Below, one piece after another: positions 8,375 to 17,053 of a stretch of DNA of 64,000 bases. The translations under genes were made by a program, and so were the position numbers. Source of the stretch: an uncultured Bacilli bacterium. GTDB taxonomy: Bacteria; Bacillota_I; Bacilli_A; RF39; UBA660. The stretch covers positions 310,001-374,000 of the forward strand of contig CAJUBJ010000001.1 of the NCBI GenBank assembly GCA_910584655.1, written 5' to 3'. How positions within the stretch are numbered: position 1 is the stretch's first letter; each line of letters begins with the position of its first letter. A model generated the notes under the pieces. The model saw nothing but the letters and a program-made list of their open reading frames with translations, did no database searches and was not told the origin of the DNA.

Positions 8375-9535
8375 ATGAAAATTAAATATAATTTAGTTAA
8401 AGAAGAAAAAAATACAAAGGCAAGATTAGGTACTATTGAAACAAATTATGGAACTTATGAAACTCCTATGTTTATGCCAGTTGGAACTGAGGCAACGGTT
8501 AAAACTTTAAGTGTTGAGGAATTAAAAGATTTACATGCTGGAATTATTTTATCTAACACTTATCATTTATGGTTGAGACCTGGAGAGGATATTGTAGATA
8601 AAGCTGGAGGTTTGCATAAATTTATGAATTGGAATGGTCCAATACTTACAGATAGTGGAGGATTTCAAGTATTTAGTTTAGCTAAACCAAAAGATATAAC
8701 AGAGGAAGGCGTACATTTTAAAAACCATTTAAATGGTGATAGATTAATTTTGACACCAGAAAAGTCTATTGAAATACAAAATAAACTTGATAGTGATATA
8801 GCTATGAGTTTTGATGAATGTATTGGGTGGCCAGCAACATATGAGTATTGTAAGCAAAGTACTGAAAGAACAATAAGATGGGCAAAAAGGGGAAAAGATG
8901 TGTTTAATAATCCTCGTCAATCTTTATTTGGGATTGTTCAAGGTGGAGAGTATGAAGACTTACGTAAATATTGTGTAGAAGAGTTAGTAAAAATGGATTT
9001 TGATGGATATTCAATCGGTGGTACTGCAGTTGGTGAAGATAAACCAACGATGTATAAGATGGTTAATATGGCAACTAAATATTTGCCTAAAAATAAAATA
9101 AGATATTTAATGGGTGTTGGGGATCCGATTGATTTGATTGAAAATGTTTGTCGTGGTGTAGATATTTTTGATTGTGTTAGTCCAACACGACTTGCACGAC
9201 ATGGGCATGCTTTAACGAAGAATGGAAAAATAAATGTTAAAAATTCTAAATATAAGGAAGACTTTAGTCCTTTATCTGAAGAATGTGATTGTTATACTTG
9301 CCGTTCTAAGTACAGCAAGGCTTATATTAGGCATTTGATAGTGGCTAATGAGACTTTAGGTCAAAGGTTACTTTCTATTCATAATATAAGATTTTTAGTA
9401 CATTTAACAGAAGAATTAAGAAATGCTATTAAAGAAGATAGATTACTTGAATATAGAGAACAGTTTATTAAGGATTATTATGGGGAAAAAGGATTACCTT
9501 ACCAAGAGAATTTAGATGAATTAAGGAAGAACTAA
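8375..9535 (+). CDS. tgt: tRNA-guanine transglycosylase
   Basis: Tgt exchanges guanine-34 of GUN-anticodon tRNAs for preQ1. The 386-residue protein carries MFMPVGTEATVK, SNTYHLWLRPG, TDSGGFQVFSL (Asp of catalysis), FDECIGWPA, GIVQGG, IGGTAVGE and the zinc site CDCYTC...H near residue 300-330. The frame extends upstream to 8276, but ATG 8375 preceded by AAGGGA, with the promoter just before it, is the proper start and gives the family N-terminus. It works with queA upstream. Confidence 0.97.
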   Translation: MKIKYNLVKEEKNTKARLGTIETNYGTYETPMFMPVGTEATVKTLSVEELKDLHAGIILSNTYHLWLRPGEDIVDKAGGLHKFMNWNGPILTDSGGFQVFSLAKPKDITEEGVHFKNHLNGDRLILTPEKSIEIQNKLDSDIAMSFDECIGWPATYEYCKQSTERTIRWAKRGKDVFNNPRQSLFGIVQGGEYEDLRKYCVEELVKMDFDGYSIGGTAVGEDKPTMYKMVNMATKYLPKNKIRYLMGVGDPIDLIENVCRGVDIFDCVSPTRLARHGHALTKNGKINVKNSKYKEDFSPLSEECDCYTCRSKYSKAYIRHLIVANETLGQRLLSIHNIRFLVHLTEELRNAIKEDRLLEYREQFIKDYYGEKGLPYQENLDELRKN

Positions 9536-9562
9536 TACAAGAGGTGTATTGGTTCTTTTTTA
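9527..9562 (+). terminator. Intrinsic terminator overlapping the tgt stop
   Basis: AAGAACTAATAC (9527-9538) pairs with GTATTGGTTCTT (9546-9557, one G-U pair), followed by T6. The tgt stop codon lies inside the left arm. Confidence 0.7.
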
Positions 9563-9678
9563 TAAAAATGTTTATATTTATAATGTAAAATAAAAAAGAT
9601 AAAAATATTCTTTATCATCTTTTGATAAAATGGTATACTAATAATATAGAATATAAAATATAAGGGTAGTGTGATGAT

Positions 9679-10836
9679 ATGAATCCAAATCAAGTCGAGC
9701 AAAATAATCAAGTAAATCAAATTCAACAAGAACAAGTAGTTCAAGAACAGGTTCTTACACAACAAACTATAGCTACTAATCAATCCTCTAATGTTCCTTT
9801 AAAAAAGGTAAAAAAGAATAATAAAATGTTGATTATTATAATTTTGGCAATTGTTTTAATTGGAGCTGGGTATTTTTTGCTAAATGGCGGAAAATTCAAA
9901 GGAAACAAAGTTTTAACTGGTGGAACTGGAAATGGTGAAAAAATAGAAGTGGAAACTGGAAAAAAATGGGGAGATAGGTATGCATCTTATTTTCAAGATT
10001 TTTATGCTGAGTTAATTTACGATGAAGATGAAGAAAAAGCTCAATATAAAGCAAGTATAGATCGTGAATTTGAAGTTTTATTTGTTGATTTTGATTTTGA
10101 TGGGACACCTGAAATGGTTGTTAAGTATATTGATGATGCTAAAGTTAGTACTATACGAATTTTTCAATATCGAAATGGAGATGTTAATGAGACAAAGGAT
10201 TTTCGTAATTCGTCTTTTAGGATAGTGTATTCTCTTAAAGAAAAAACGTCTTCTTGGTATATTTTTATATCTGCAAATAATAATAAGTATGGAGCTTATA
10301 CGAGAATGGATAAGATTCTTGCAGGTAAAGCATTTAATTCTGATATAAAAGCTACTACAGATAAAGAAATGGCTACATTTAACAATAGTTTTGTAACAAC
10401 GGATTATAAATATGTGTTTTATGAAATAGACAATGAATCTTTTGTGGATGATTTTAAATTGGCTGTTAGTAAATATAGTGAAGATGAAGTCAATAAAATA
10501 AAGGCAGATCTTTATGACGAATATCATGATGTTGAACCAAAAGTTGATGAGATTATAAATAATGATCCTAATTTAGTTGTTGGACAATTTACTTTAGAAT
10601 TTGGAAGATATGTAGCTAGAGTACCTAAGTATGAAAATGGTGAAGAAAAAGGATTTGAAGATAAGTATGTAACTATTAATAGGAACAATACTATTACAGA
10701 TGGTACTAATATAATAAAATATAATGTTTATGGAAGTATATTTAGTCTAGAAAATGGTATTAATTTTAAAGTAACTGAGAACAATAAGTTTACGTATGGT
10801 GTAGGTGCAGGATTTAATTATGAACTTGCAGAATAG
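9679..10836 (+). CDS. Membrane-anchored extracellular protein with Gln-rich N-terminus
   Basis: A 385-residue protein I do not recognise by name. Residues 1-40 are Gln/Asn-rich and cytoplasmic, a Lys-rich stop-transfer patch precedes one transmembrane helix (about 50-68), and the remainder is predicted outside the cell. Residues near 135-145 read VDFDFDGTPEMVV, like the calcium-binding DxDxDG loops of surface repeat domains. The C-terminal third has a beta-rich pattern (VTINRNNTITDGTN). It stands where yajC is found in B. subtilis (between tgt and yrzE) but is not YajC. A bidirectional terminator closes it. Confidence 0.7.
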   Translation: MNPNQVEQNNQVNQIQQEQVVQEQVLTQQTIATNQSSNVPLKKVKKNNKMLIIIILAIVLIGAGYFLLNGGKFKGNKVLTGGTGNGEKIEVETGKKWGDRYASYFQDFYAELIYDEDEEKAQYKASIDREFEVLFVDFDFDGTPEMVVKYIDDAKVSTIRIFQYRNGDVNETKDFRNSSFRIVYSLKEKTSSWYIFISANNNKYGAYTRMDKILAGKAFNSDIKATTDKEMATFNNSFVTTDYKYVFYEIDNESFVDDFKLAVSKYSEDEVNKIKADLYDEYHDVEPKVDEIINNDPNLVVGQFTLEFGRYVARVPKYENGEEKGFEDKYVTINRNNTITDGTNIIKYNVYGSIFSLENGINFKVTENNKFTYGVGAGFNYELAE

Positions 10837-10839
10837 ATA

Positions 10840-10867
10840 AAGAACTCTAATGTTTAGAGTTCTTTTT
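10840..10867. terminator. Bidirectional intrinsic terminator
   Basis: AAGAACTCTAA (10840-10850) and TTAGAGTTCTT (10854-10864) with a short loop and flanking A/T tracts. It serves the plus gene ending at 10836 and the minus gene ending at 10847. Confidence 0.7.
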
Positions 10868-11215
10868 GTTTATGCCTATAATACATCCTAAAATAGTAGT
10901 TATAATTATTATTATAAAGTATATTATTTTTTTTATAGGAAGGGCAAAGTTTAGAGTTATACAATTTAAAATATATAGTGTTAAAATGTTTAAAAGACCT
11001 ATTTTAAGACCTTCTATGTATGCTTTTTCTTCTGTTTTTAAACCTTTTTTTATACCTAATATCAATGAAAATAGTAAAACTGATATTAAACATATTATAG
11101 AATTTATATTATTGTTTATAGTAAATATTAAGTTTAATAAAGTCATAATGAGGGTAAGAATAAGAATAAAAATAATGAGTTTATAGATATGGTTATATTT
11201 TTTTAATAATTTCAT
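10847..11215 (-). CDS. TIGR04086-type (YrzE-like) membrane protein
   Basis: A 122-residue protein with four transmembrane segments and a central GIKKGLKTEEKAYIEGLKIG loop, like the TIGR04086/YrzE family. Function is unknown. Location supports the call: in B. subtilis yrzE lies between tgt and yrbG, as here, though here it is on the opposite strand to its neighbours. AGGTGATT precedes ATG 11215. Confidence 0.6.
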   Translation of the reverse strand: MKLLKKYNHIYKLIIFILILTLIMTLLNLIFTINNNINSIICLISVLLFSLILGIKKGLKTEEKAYIEGLKIGLLNILTLYILNCITLNFALPIKKIIYFIIIIITTILGCIIGINKKNSKH

Positions 11216-11284
11216 GTTTAATCACCTAATTAAATATATGTTTAAAAATAACAGAATATTACCATAATATAATTAGGTGATAAT

Positions 11285-11917
11285 ATGGTAGATACAATAA
11301 TTAGAACTTTGTTTTTTTATTTCTTTGTTACATTAGCTTATAGAATTATGGGAAAAAGAGAAGTTGGTCAATTAGGTATTATAGATTTGATTGTTTCTAT
11401 ATTAATTGCTGAAATTGTTGCTTTAAGTATAGAGAAAACTGATCAGTCTATATTGTTAGCTGTATTACCGATTGCTGTGTTGGTTATATTGGAATTGATA
11501 TTAGGCTTTTTGAGTGTTAAGTCTAGGACATTCAATAAAATTTTTGGTGGCAAACCTACAATGATTATAAGTGAAGGTAAAATAGTTTATAAAAATTTAG
11601 TTTCACAACGTTTTTCTATAGATGATTTATTATTGGAATTAAGAAAAAATAGTATTTCTTCTATTGAAGAAGTTGAATACGCATTTTTAGAACCAAATGG
11701 AAAAATGTCTATATTTAAGTATAAGCCATTTAAGGTTAAAAGTTCACTTCCGTTGCCAATAATTGTAGAGGGGGTTATACAAAAATCTAATTTAGGATAT
11801 ATTGATAAAAGTGAAGCTTGGTTGAAAAAAATACTTAAAGATAATAATTTAGATTTAGAAAAAGTTTTTTATGCTGTATATAAAAAAAGTCATGTTTATG
11901 TTATAAAGAAGAACTAG
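11285..11917 (+). CDS. DUF421 (YetF/YrbG family) membrane protein
   Basis: A 210-residue DUF421 protein: N-terminal membrane segments including AYRIMGKREVGQLGIIDLIVSILIAEI, a third helix near 60-80, then the cytoplasmic domain with GKPTMIISEGKIVYKNL and LLLELRKNSISSIEEVEYAFLEPNGKMSIF. The family is conserved in Bacilli and includes YetF and the B. subtilis YrbG at the same chromosomal position; molecular role unsettled. AGGTGAT is directly upstream. The last 17 nt overlap the converging SpoVB-like gene. Confidence 0.9.
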   Translation: MVDTIIRTLFFYFFVTLAYRIMGKREVGQLGIIDLIVSILIAEIVALSIEKTDQSILLAVLPIAVLVILELILGFLSVKSRTFNKIFGGKPTMIISEGKIVYKNLVSQRFSIDDLLLELRKNSISSIEEVEYAFLEPNGKMSIFKYKPFKVKSSLPLPIIVEGVIQKSNLGYIDKSEAWLKKILKDNNLDLEKVFYAVYKKSHVYVIKKN

Positions 11918-13220
11918 AAATTTTTTGAGATTTTTTTGATAGTTCTTTTTTTAATGCAAGATAGTTTAGAAGAGTTACATATACAATATCAAATATTTCA
12001 GCTATTATAAGAGAGTATATTTTGAAGTGAAATAGTCCTAGAATGATCATTATTAAGAGTTTAAAGATAATGCCTGTTGTACTTATTATAGTACATGTTT
12101 TTATTTTGTTTAAACCTGTTAAAATACTACATAATGGAGATTCTAGATAGTAGAGAATAAAGAACGGACATAATAGTTTTATGTAAGATAATCCTTTATC
12201 AGTATCGTATAAAATGCGTAAAATTAGTTCTGCTCCAAAAAATATTATTATGGTACATATTAAACCTATTATAAAGGACATTAGAAGTGATTCTTTTATT
12301 CTTTTTTTTATTAAATTAGAATTATTAGTGGCTTGGTGTTTTGATATTTCGGGCAAAAGAGAATTAGAAATAGCACTTATGATAAAAGATGGAAATAGAA
12401 GTGTTCCAATTACATATACATTATAAATACCATATTCTTCAGTTATATAATTTATGGATGAACCAGTTTTAAGCAAGATACTAGTTAGGAGTATTGGCTC
12501 TAAGAAAAAACCAATATTTCCGAGTAAACGACCACTTATACTGGGGAGTGAAATTGATAATATTTCTTTAGTTTCGTTATGATTGTATTTTATGTCTTCT
12601 TTTTTTATTACTTTATTTTTAGGAATGTATAATAAGAGAATTATAATTGAAAATGATTCACTCAGAATGTTAATTAGCATTAATACAGTAATTGTAACTA
12701 TATTACCAAATTTAATTATTTTAGGAAGGATAGTTGAAATAATAAAAAGTCTTAATAATTGTTCTAAAACATTACTTATCATATGGGGAGCAACATTTTG
12801 TTTTCCATAGAAATATCCTTTTACAATATATCCTAAAGAAATGAAAGGTAAAGTTATTGTACAAGCTATTAATGGGTAGTAAGTAGCTTTGTTTTTTAAA
12901 AGATTGTTACTAATGAAGCGAGTTGAAAGTAACATGAAAATAATTAAAATTAAATTTAAGATGAACATTATATAACATGAATTTATTATAACTTTTTTAG
13001 GTTCAGCATTAGAACTGATTCTTTTACTTGTAGAAACAAGAAAATTAAAATTTGCTAAAGTCATTAAGAGTGAATAAGTTGGGTTTATCATTGACAAAAG
13101 AGAAATGCCATCTAATCCAATAGTTCTTGTTGTTAAAACTTTTATAATTAAACCAATTATTTTTGTGATACAGCCACCTATAAGTAAGATTATAGTCGAT
13201 TTTAGAAATTTGTTTTTCAT
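11901..13220 (-). CDS. SpoVB-like MOP-family flippase
   Basis: A 439-residue protein with about twelve to fourteen transmembrane segments, beginning with STIILLIGGCITKIIGLI and containing GLDGISLLSMINPTYSL and GYIVKGYFYGKQNVAPHMISN, features of the SpoVB/MurJ-like lipid-linked polysaccharide transporters. In B. subtilis SpoVB is needed for spore cortex; in asporogenous relatives the homologue is thought to move cell-wall or polysaccharide lipid intermediates. It lies between yrbG and comN as in B. subtilis but is inverted. AAAGGAG precedes ATG 13220. Confidence 0.85.
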   Translation of the reverse strand: MKNKFLKSTIILLIGGCITKIIGLIIKVLTTRTIGLDGISLLSMINPTYSLLMTLANFNFLVSTSKRISSNAEPKKVIINSCYIMFILNLILIIFMLLSTRFISNNLLKNKATYYPLIACTITLPFISLGYIVKGYFYGKQNVAPHMISNVLEQLLRLFIISTILPKIIKFGNIVTITVLMLINILSESFSIIILLLYIPKNKVIKKEDIKYNHNETKEILSISLPSISGRLLGNIGFFLEPILLTSILLKTGSSINYITEEYGIYNVYVIGTLLFPSFIISAISNSLLPEISKHQATNNSNLIKKRIKESLLMSFIIGLICTIIIFFGAELILRILYDTDKGLSYIKLLCPFFILYYLESPLCSILTGLNKIKTCTIISTTGIIFKLLIMIILGLFHFKIYSLIIAEIFDIVYVTLLNYLALKKELSKKSQKISSSSL

Positions 13221-13293
13221 TACGTTTCTCCTTTATTAGTTTTTCTTTTTGTTATATAATTAAAATGTCAGAATAAATTAATTAGGTGATTGT

Positions 13294-13593
13294 ATGAATG
13301 ATTTAGTTTTTAACTCACAAGAAGACCTTTATAAGAGAATTTTGCCTGCATTAAAAAGTAAAAAGAAGATTCTTGCATGTAGTGGATTTAAAAATGTAAA
13401 TGAAAATGATGTTTGGGATTATATGCGTTTTAATAAATGGAATACTTCTTATGGACTTGAGTTGTGTGAAATGGTTAGTGATATATTAAATACAGATAAT
13501 GCTCTGATTATTAAGTATTGTCACAATAAATATATGTCTTCGTTAAAAGAATTAGAAGATGATTTTGAGTTACCTAAATTAAAGTCTGAATAA
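13294..13593 (+). CDS. ComN-like post-transcriptional regulator
   Basis: A 99-residue protein matching the small post-transcriptional regulator family of B. subtilis ComN: LPALKSKKKILACSGFKNVNENDVWDYM, KWN, then a yMSSL-like end. ComN regulates comE mRNA in B. subtilis; the target here is unknown. Position next to spoVB supports the call. AGGTGATT precedes ATG 13294, and rel follows after 20 nt, so it probably leads the rel-dtd transcript. Confidence 0.75.
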   Translation: MNDLVFNSQEDLYKRILPALKSKKKILACSGFKNVNENDVWDYMRFNKWNTSYGLELCEMVSDILNTDNALIIKYCHNKYMSSLKELEDDFELPKLKSE

Positions 13594-13613
13594 AAAAGAA
13601 TAGGAGAGATAGG

Positions 13614-15782
13614 ATGAATATTGCTTTAAGAGAAAAACCTATTACTTATGATGAATTATATGAAAAAGTAAAAAAAATAATAAAAAAAGAAGAAGAATTA
13701 GATTTAATAAATAAAGCTTATGATTTTGCACTTAATAAGCATGGAGATAGAAAAAGATTAAATGGAGATCCTTATATTTCTCATCCGTTAGAAGTTGCAA
13801 GTATCTTAACTGATTTGAATGTTGACTATATTACAATTGTTTGTGCTTTACTTCATGAAACAATAAATCATACAGAAACAAATATTTCAGAAATAAAAGA
13901 GGAATTTGGAGAAGAAGTTGCTAATATTGTTCAAAGTGTAAGTAAAATTAATAGATTAGAGTTATCTGATGATAAGGATTCATCAGCTCAATATTTAAGA
14001 AAAGTATTAGTTGGACTTTCTGAGGATGTACGAGTTTTATTTATAAAACTAGCAGATAGACTTCATAATATGAGAACGTTATATGCTTTACCAATTGAAG
14101 TACAAAAGCAAAAAGCAAATGAAACAATTAATGTACTGATTCCTATAGCACATAGATTAGGAATTAATAGTATAAAAGGTGAATTGGAAGATTTGTGTTT
14201 AAGATATACTAAACCAGATGTTTATAATGATATTTTAGAAAAGTTAGATGGTTCTAGAGAAGAACTTAATGATTTGTTGCTAGAAATGAAAGAAAGTATT
14301 TCTGACATTTTAACGGCGAATGGAATAAATTTTAAAATAAAGGGAAGAGTAAAATCGGTTCATAGTCTTTATAATAAAATGGATAATGGTAAAAGATTTA
14401 ATGATATTTACGATATTTTGGCATTAAGAGTATTTGTGGATACAGAACAAGATTGTTATTTAACTATTGGTTTAATACATAGTAAATATAGACCTATGCC
14501 AAAGCGTTTTAAGGATTATATTGCCAATCCAAAGGAGAATATGTATCAAAGTTTACATACAACGGTATTTGGAGTAGATGGGCATCTATTTGAGGTACAA
14601 GTTAGAACTTATGAAATGGACGAAATAGCTGAAAAAGGTATTGCATCGCATTGGTCATATAAAGAAAAAGGTTCAGTTAAGATTCAGAGTATGATGGAAC
14701 ATAAGTTGGAGATGTTTAGAAATATAATCGAAGCAAATAATGATATAGAAAACGATAATGAATTTGCAAGTAATTTGAATAGTGAATTATTAAGTGAATT
14801 AATATATTGTTATACTCCAAAAGGAGATGTACTTGAATTGCCTAAAGGAGCTACTCCTATTGATTTTGCTTATCGTATTCATAGTGGAGTTGGAGATAGA
14901 ACAATAGGAGCCATTGTAAATGATCAAATCGTTCCGTTAGATCATGAATTAGAAGATGGAGATATTGTAAAAATTAATACTGGAAAAGAAGCTAATCCAA
15001 ATAAAGATTGGTTGAATTTTGTTAAAACAAGTCAAGCTAAGAGTAAAATTAAGTCTTTCTTTAGTAAACAAGATAAAGCTAATTATATAAATAGTGGAAA
15101 AGAAATGCTTGAACGTGAAATTAGAAGAAGAAAATTGTCTTATTCTGAAGTTCTTAATGATACTAACTTAGAGAAAGTATTAAAAGATACACATGCTGTT
15201 GATATTGAAGATTTGTATTTGTCTATTGGGTCTTTAAGATTTACAGCTGGATATATAATTGATTTGATTTATGAAGATAAAAAAGATGTAATGGATATTT
15301 ATTTAGGTAGAGTTAGTAATCATACTAATATAACTAATAGAGCTATTAAAGGTGATATAATTGTTGCTGGTACTGATGACATATTAGTTACAATTGCAAG
15401 TTGCTGTAAGCCTGTTAAGGGAGATAAAATAATCGGTTACATTACTAAAGGTGAAGGAATTGCAGTACATAAGCATGATTGTATTAATATAAAAAATAGT
15501 ACAAGACTTATAGATGTTGAATGGAATATGAGTAATTCTGATGGTTCTTATTTAACAGACTTATCTATTAAAGTATTAAAAGGTAAAAATCAATTACTTG
15601 ATATTATTACTAAAGCTTCTCAAAAAGATGTTTATATTGAATCGGTTAAAACATATGAAGAAGAAGCTTATACAACTTATGCAGTAACTATAAAAACTAG
15701 TAGTTCTACGCAACTAGATGGTTTTATTAGTGATCTTAAATCATTACCTTTCTTAATAGATGTAGTTAGGAGTCACAAATAA
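13614..15782 (+). CDS. rel: Rel/SpoT-family (p)ppGpp synthetase with degenerate hydrolase site
   Basis: A 722-residue long RSH protein with the full domain order: HD hydrolase (about 35-160), synthetase (about 230-350; RVKSVHSLYNKM, RFKDYIANPKENMYQSLHT), TGS (about 395-460), zinc-finger/CC region (CCKPVKGDKIIGY) and C-terminal ACT. The synthetase motifs are intact, and RFKD is the form of bifunctional enzymes. In the hydrolase, His57, His81 and Asp148 are present, but the HDxxEDT motif reads HETINHT (residues 81-87): Asp becomes Glu and the catalytic Glu-Asp pair becomes Asn-His. Synthesis of (p)ppGpp is expected; hydrolysis is doubtful. Its stop overlaps dtd by 1 nt. Confidence 0.93.
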   Translation: MNIALREKPITYDELYEKVKKIIKKEEELDLINKAYDFALNKHGDRKRLNGDPYISHPLEVASILTDLNVDYITIVCALLHETINHTETNISEIKEEFGEEVANIVQSVSKINRLELSDDKDSSAQYLRKVLVGLSEDVRVLFIKLADRLHNMRTLYALPIEVQKQKANETINVLIPIAHRLGINSIKGELEDLCLRYTKPDVYNDILEKLDGSREELNDLLLEMKESISDILTANGINFKIKGRVKSVHSLYNKMDNGKRFNDIYDILALRVFVDTEQDCYLTIGLIHSKYRPMPKRFKDYIANPKENMYQSLHTTVFGVDGHLFEVQVRTYEMDEIAEKGIASHWSYKEKGSVKIQSMMEHKLEMFRNIIEANNDIENDNEFASNLNSELLSELIYCYTPKGDVLELPKGATPIDFAYRIHSGVGDRTIGAIVNDQIVPLDHELEDGDIVKINTGKEANPNKDWLNFVKTSQAKSKIKSFFSKQDKANYINSGKEMLEREIRRRKLSYSEVLNDTNLEKVLKDTHAVDIEDLYLSIGSLRFTAGYIIDLIYEDKKDVMDIYLGRVSNHTNITNRAIKGDIIVAGTDDILVTIASCCKPVKGDKIIGYITKGEGIAVHKHDCINIKNSTRLIDVEWNMSNSDGSYLTDLSIKVLKGKNQLLDIITKASQKDVYIESVKTYEEEAYTTYAVTIKTSSSTQLDGFISDLKSLPFLIDVVRSHK

Positions 15783-16225
15783 TGAGATGTGTAATTCAAA
15801 AAGTTAATAAATCTAGTGTTACTGTTGATGGCAAAATAGTTAGTGAAATAGGAAGAGGATTGAATGTTTTAGTTGGATTTACAGATACTGATACAATTGA
15901 AGATATAAAGTATTGTGTAAGAAAAATAGTTAATCTAAGAATTTTTGAAGATGAAAATGATGTAATGAATAAAAGTGTTATAGATGAACATGGAGAAATT
16001 CTTTCTATTTCACAGTTTACATTATATGGTGATACGAAGAAAGGTAATCGACCTTCTTATATTAGAGCGTTGGGAGGCGAAAAGGCTTTACCAATGTATG
16101 AAGAGTTTAATAGACAATTAAATGAAATTGTTCCTACTTATGCAGGAATTTTTGGAGCTGATATGAAAGTTTCGATACTTAATGATGGACCAACGACGAT
16201 AATTATTGATACTGAGAAAAATTAG
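15782..16225 (+). CDS. dtd: D-aminoacyl-tRNA deacylase
   Basis: A 147-residue DTD that removes D-amino acids (and mischarged glycine) from tRNAs. Conserved features are MRCVIQKVNKSSVTVDG at the start, LSISQFTLYGDTKKGNRPS around residue 78, and the Gly-cisPro motif in NDGPTTIIID near the C-terminus. ATG 15782 overlaps the rel stop by one base, the same rel-dtd linkage as in B. subtilis. An uncharacterised membrane-protein gene follows after 10 nt. Confidence 0.95.
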   Translation: MRCVIQKVNKSSVTVDGKIVSEIGRGLNVLVGFTDTDTIEDIKYCVRKIVNLRIFEDENDVMNKSVIDEHGEILSISQFTLYGDTKKGNRPSYIRALGGEKALPMYEEFNRQLNEIVPTYAGIFGADMKVSILNDGPTTIIIDTEKN

Positions 16226-16235
16226 GTGAAGTAAT

Positions 16236-17006
16236 ATGATGGATATGATAAAAACGTCGATAGTTGTAGTGGTAATTTTAATTTTAATGGCAATTGTATT
16301 TTTAGTTATTGGTAATATAAAATATGATAAAGAAAATATACCAAGAAATGAATTAATAGAAAGTGAACCTACTGTTTCTTTATTGTTTGATAGAATTGAA
16401 AATCAAACTATAAATAGAAAAGCTAAGTTAATTAATGATGAAATGAGTACTGTAGAAGTAACGAAATATATTTTAGAAAATTTAGATGATAAAGATAAAA
16501 ATATAAAGAAATATAAAGGAAATAAAGAATTTTGTGTAATTAATTCAAATATTTTATTTGAAACAAATGCAAATGAATGTAATGTTTTGATTTTGAATAG
16601 CGAACAAATAATGAGTTATCAAAAGAAATATTTTGGAATAGAGAAAAAATTGGAATATGAAGATTTTCAATATAAAGGCTATACTTGTAAATCTGGCGAA
16701 GATGAATACTATTGTTTAATTAATAAGTATAATGATTATATTTATGGATATTCAACTTTTGATTCAGCGTATGAGGAAAAAAATATGGTTGTAATAAAGG
16801 AATATTATTTTCAGATAGATGTTTCGGATAATGATAAATGTTTGATGTATTTTGATGAAGAATATTGTAAGAATTATGCAAAAAAGGAAAGACCATATTT
16901 AGATAAAGATATAATAAAAGAGAATGGTGTTTTATATAAACATATTTTTAGAGAGACAAGTGATAATTATTATTTGGAAAATAGTTTTATAGTTTCAGAA
17001 AGATAA
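16236..17006 (+). CDS. Single-pass membrane protein of a lineage-specific family (paralogue at 37365-38186)
   Basis: A 256-residue protein with one N-terminal transmembrane helix (about 7-26) and an acidic, Lys/Asn/Tyr-rich external domain with several Cys (FCVIN, NECN, YTCKS, YYCLI, KCLMY, YCKNY). No known domain is recognised. The spacing of Cys pairs and Tyr-x-Cys motifs in the middle of the domain resembles the protein encoded at 37365-38186, so both probably belong to one family. AGGTGA precedes ATG 16236. A small terminator overlaps its stop, and it is probably the last gene of the comN-rel-dtd transcript. Confidence 0.7.
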   Translation: MMDMIKTSIVVVVILILMAIVFLVIGNIKYDKENIPRNELIESEPTVSLLFDRIENQTINRKAKLINDEMSTVEVTKYILENLDDKDKNIKKYKGNKEFCVINSNILFETNANECNVLILNSEQIMSYQKKYFGIEKKLEYEDFQYKGYTCKSGEDEYYCLINKYNDYIYGYSTFDSAYEEKNMVVIKEYYFQIDVSDNDKCLMYFDEEYCKNYAKKERPYLDKDIIKENGVLYKHIFRETSDNYYLENSFIVSER

Positions 17007-17023
17007 GGCGATTTATCTTTTTT
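16999..17023 (+). terminator. Intrinsic terminator overlapping the stop at 17006
   Basis: AAAGATAA (16999-17006) pairs with TTATCTTT (17013-17020), followed by T3. The stem is AT-rich and modest. Confidence 0.5.
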
Positions 17024-17053
17024 GATATTATATTTTATAGTAGAGGTGATGTT

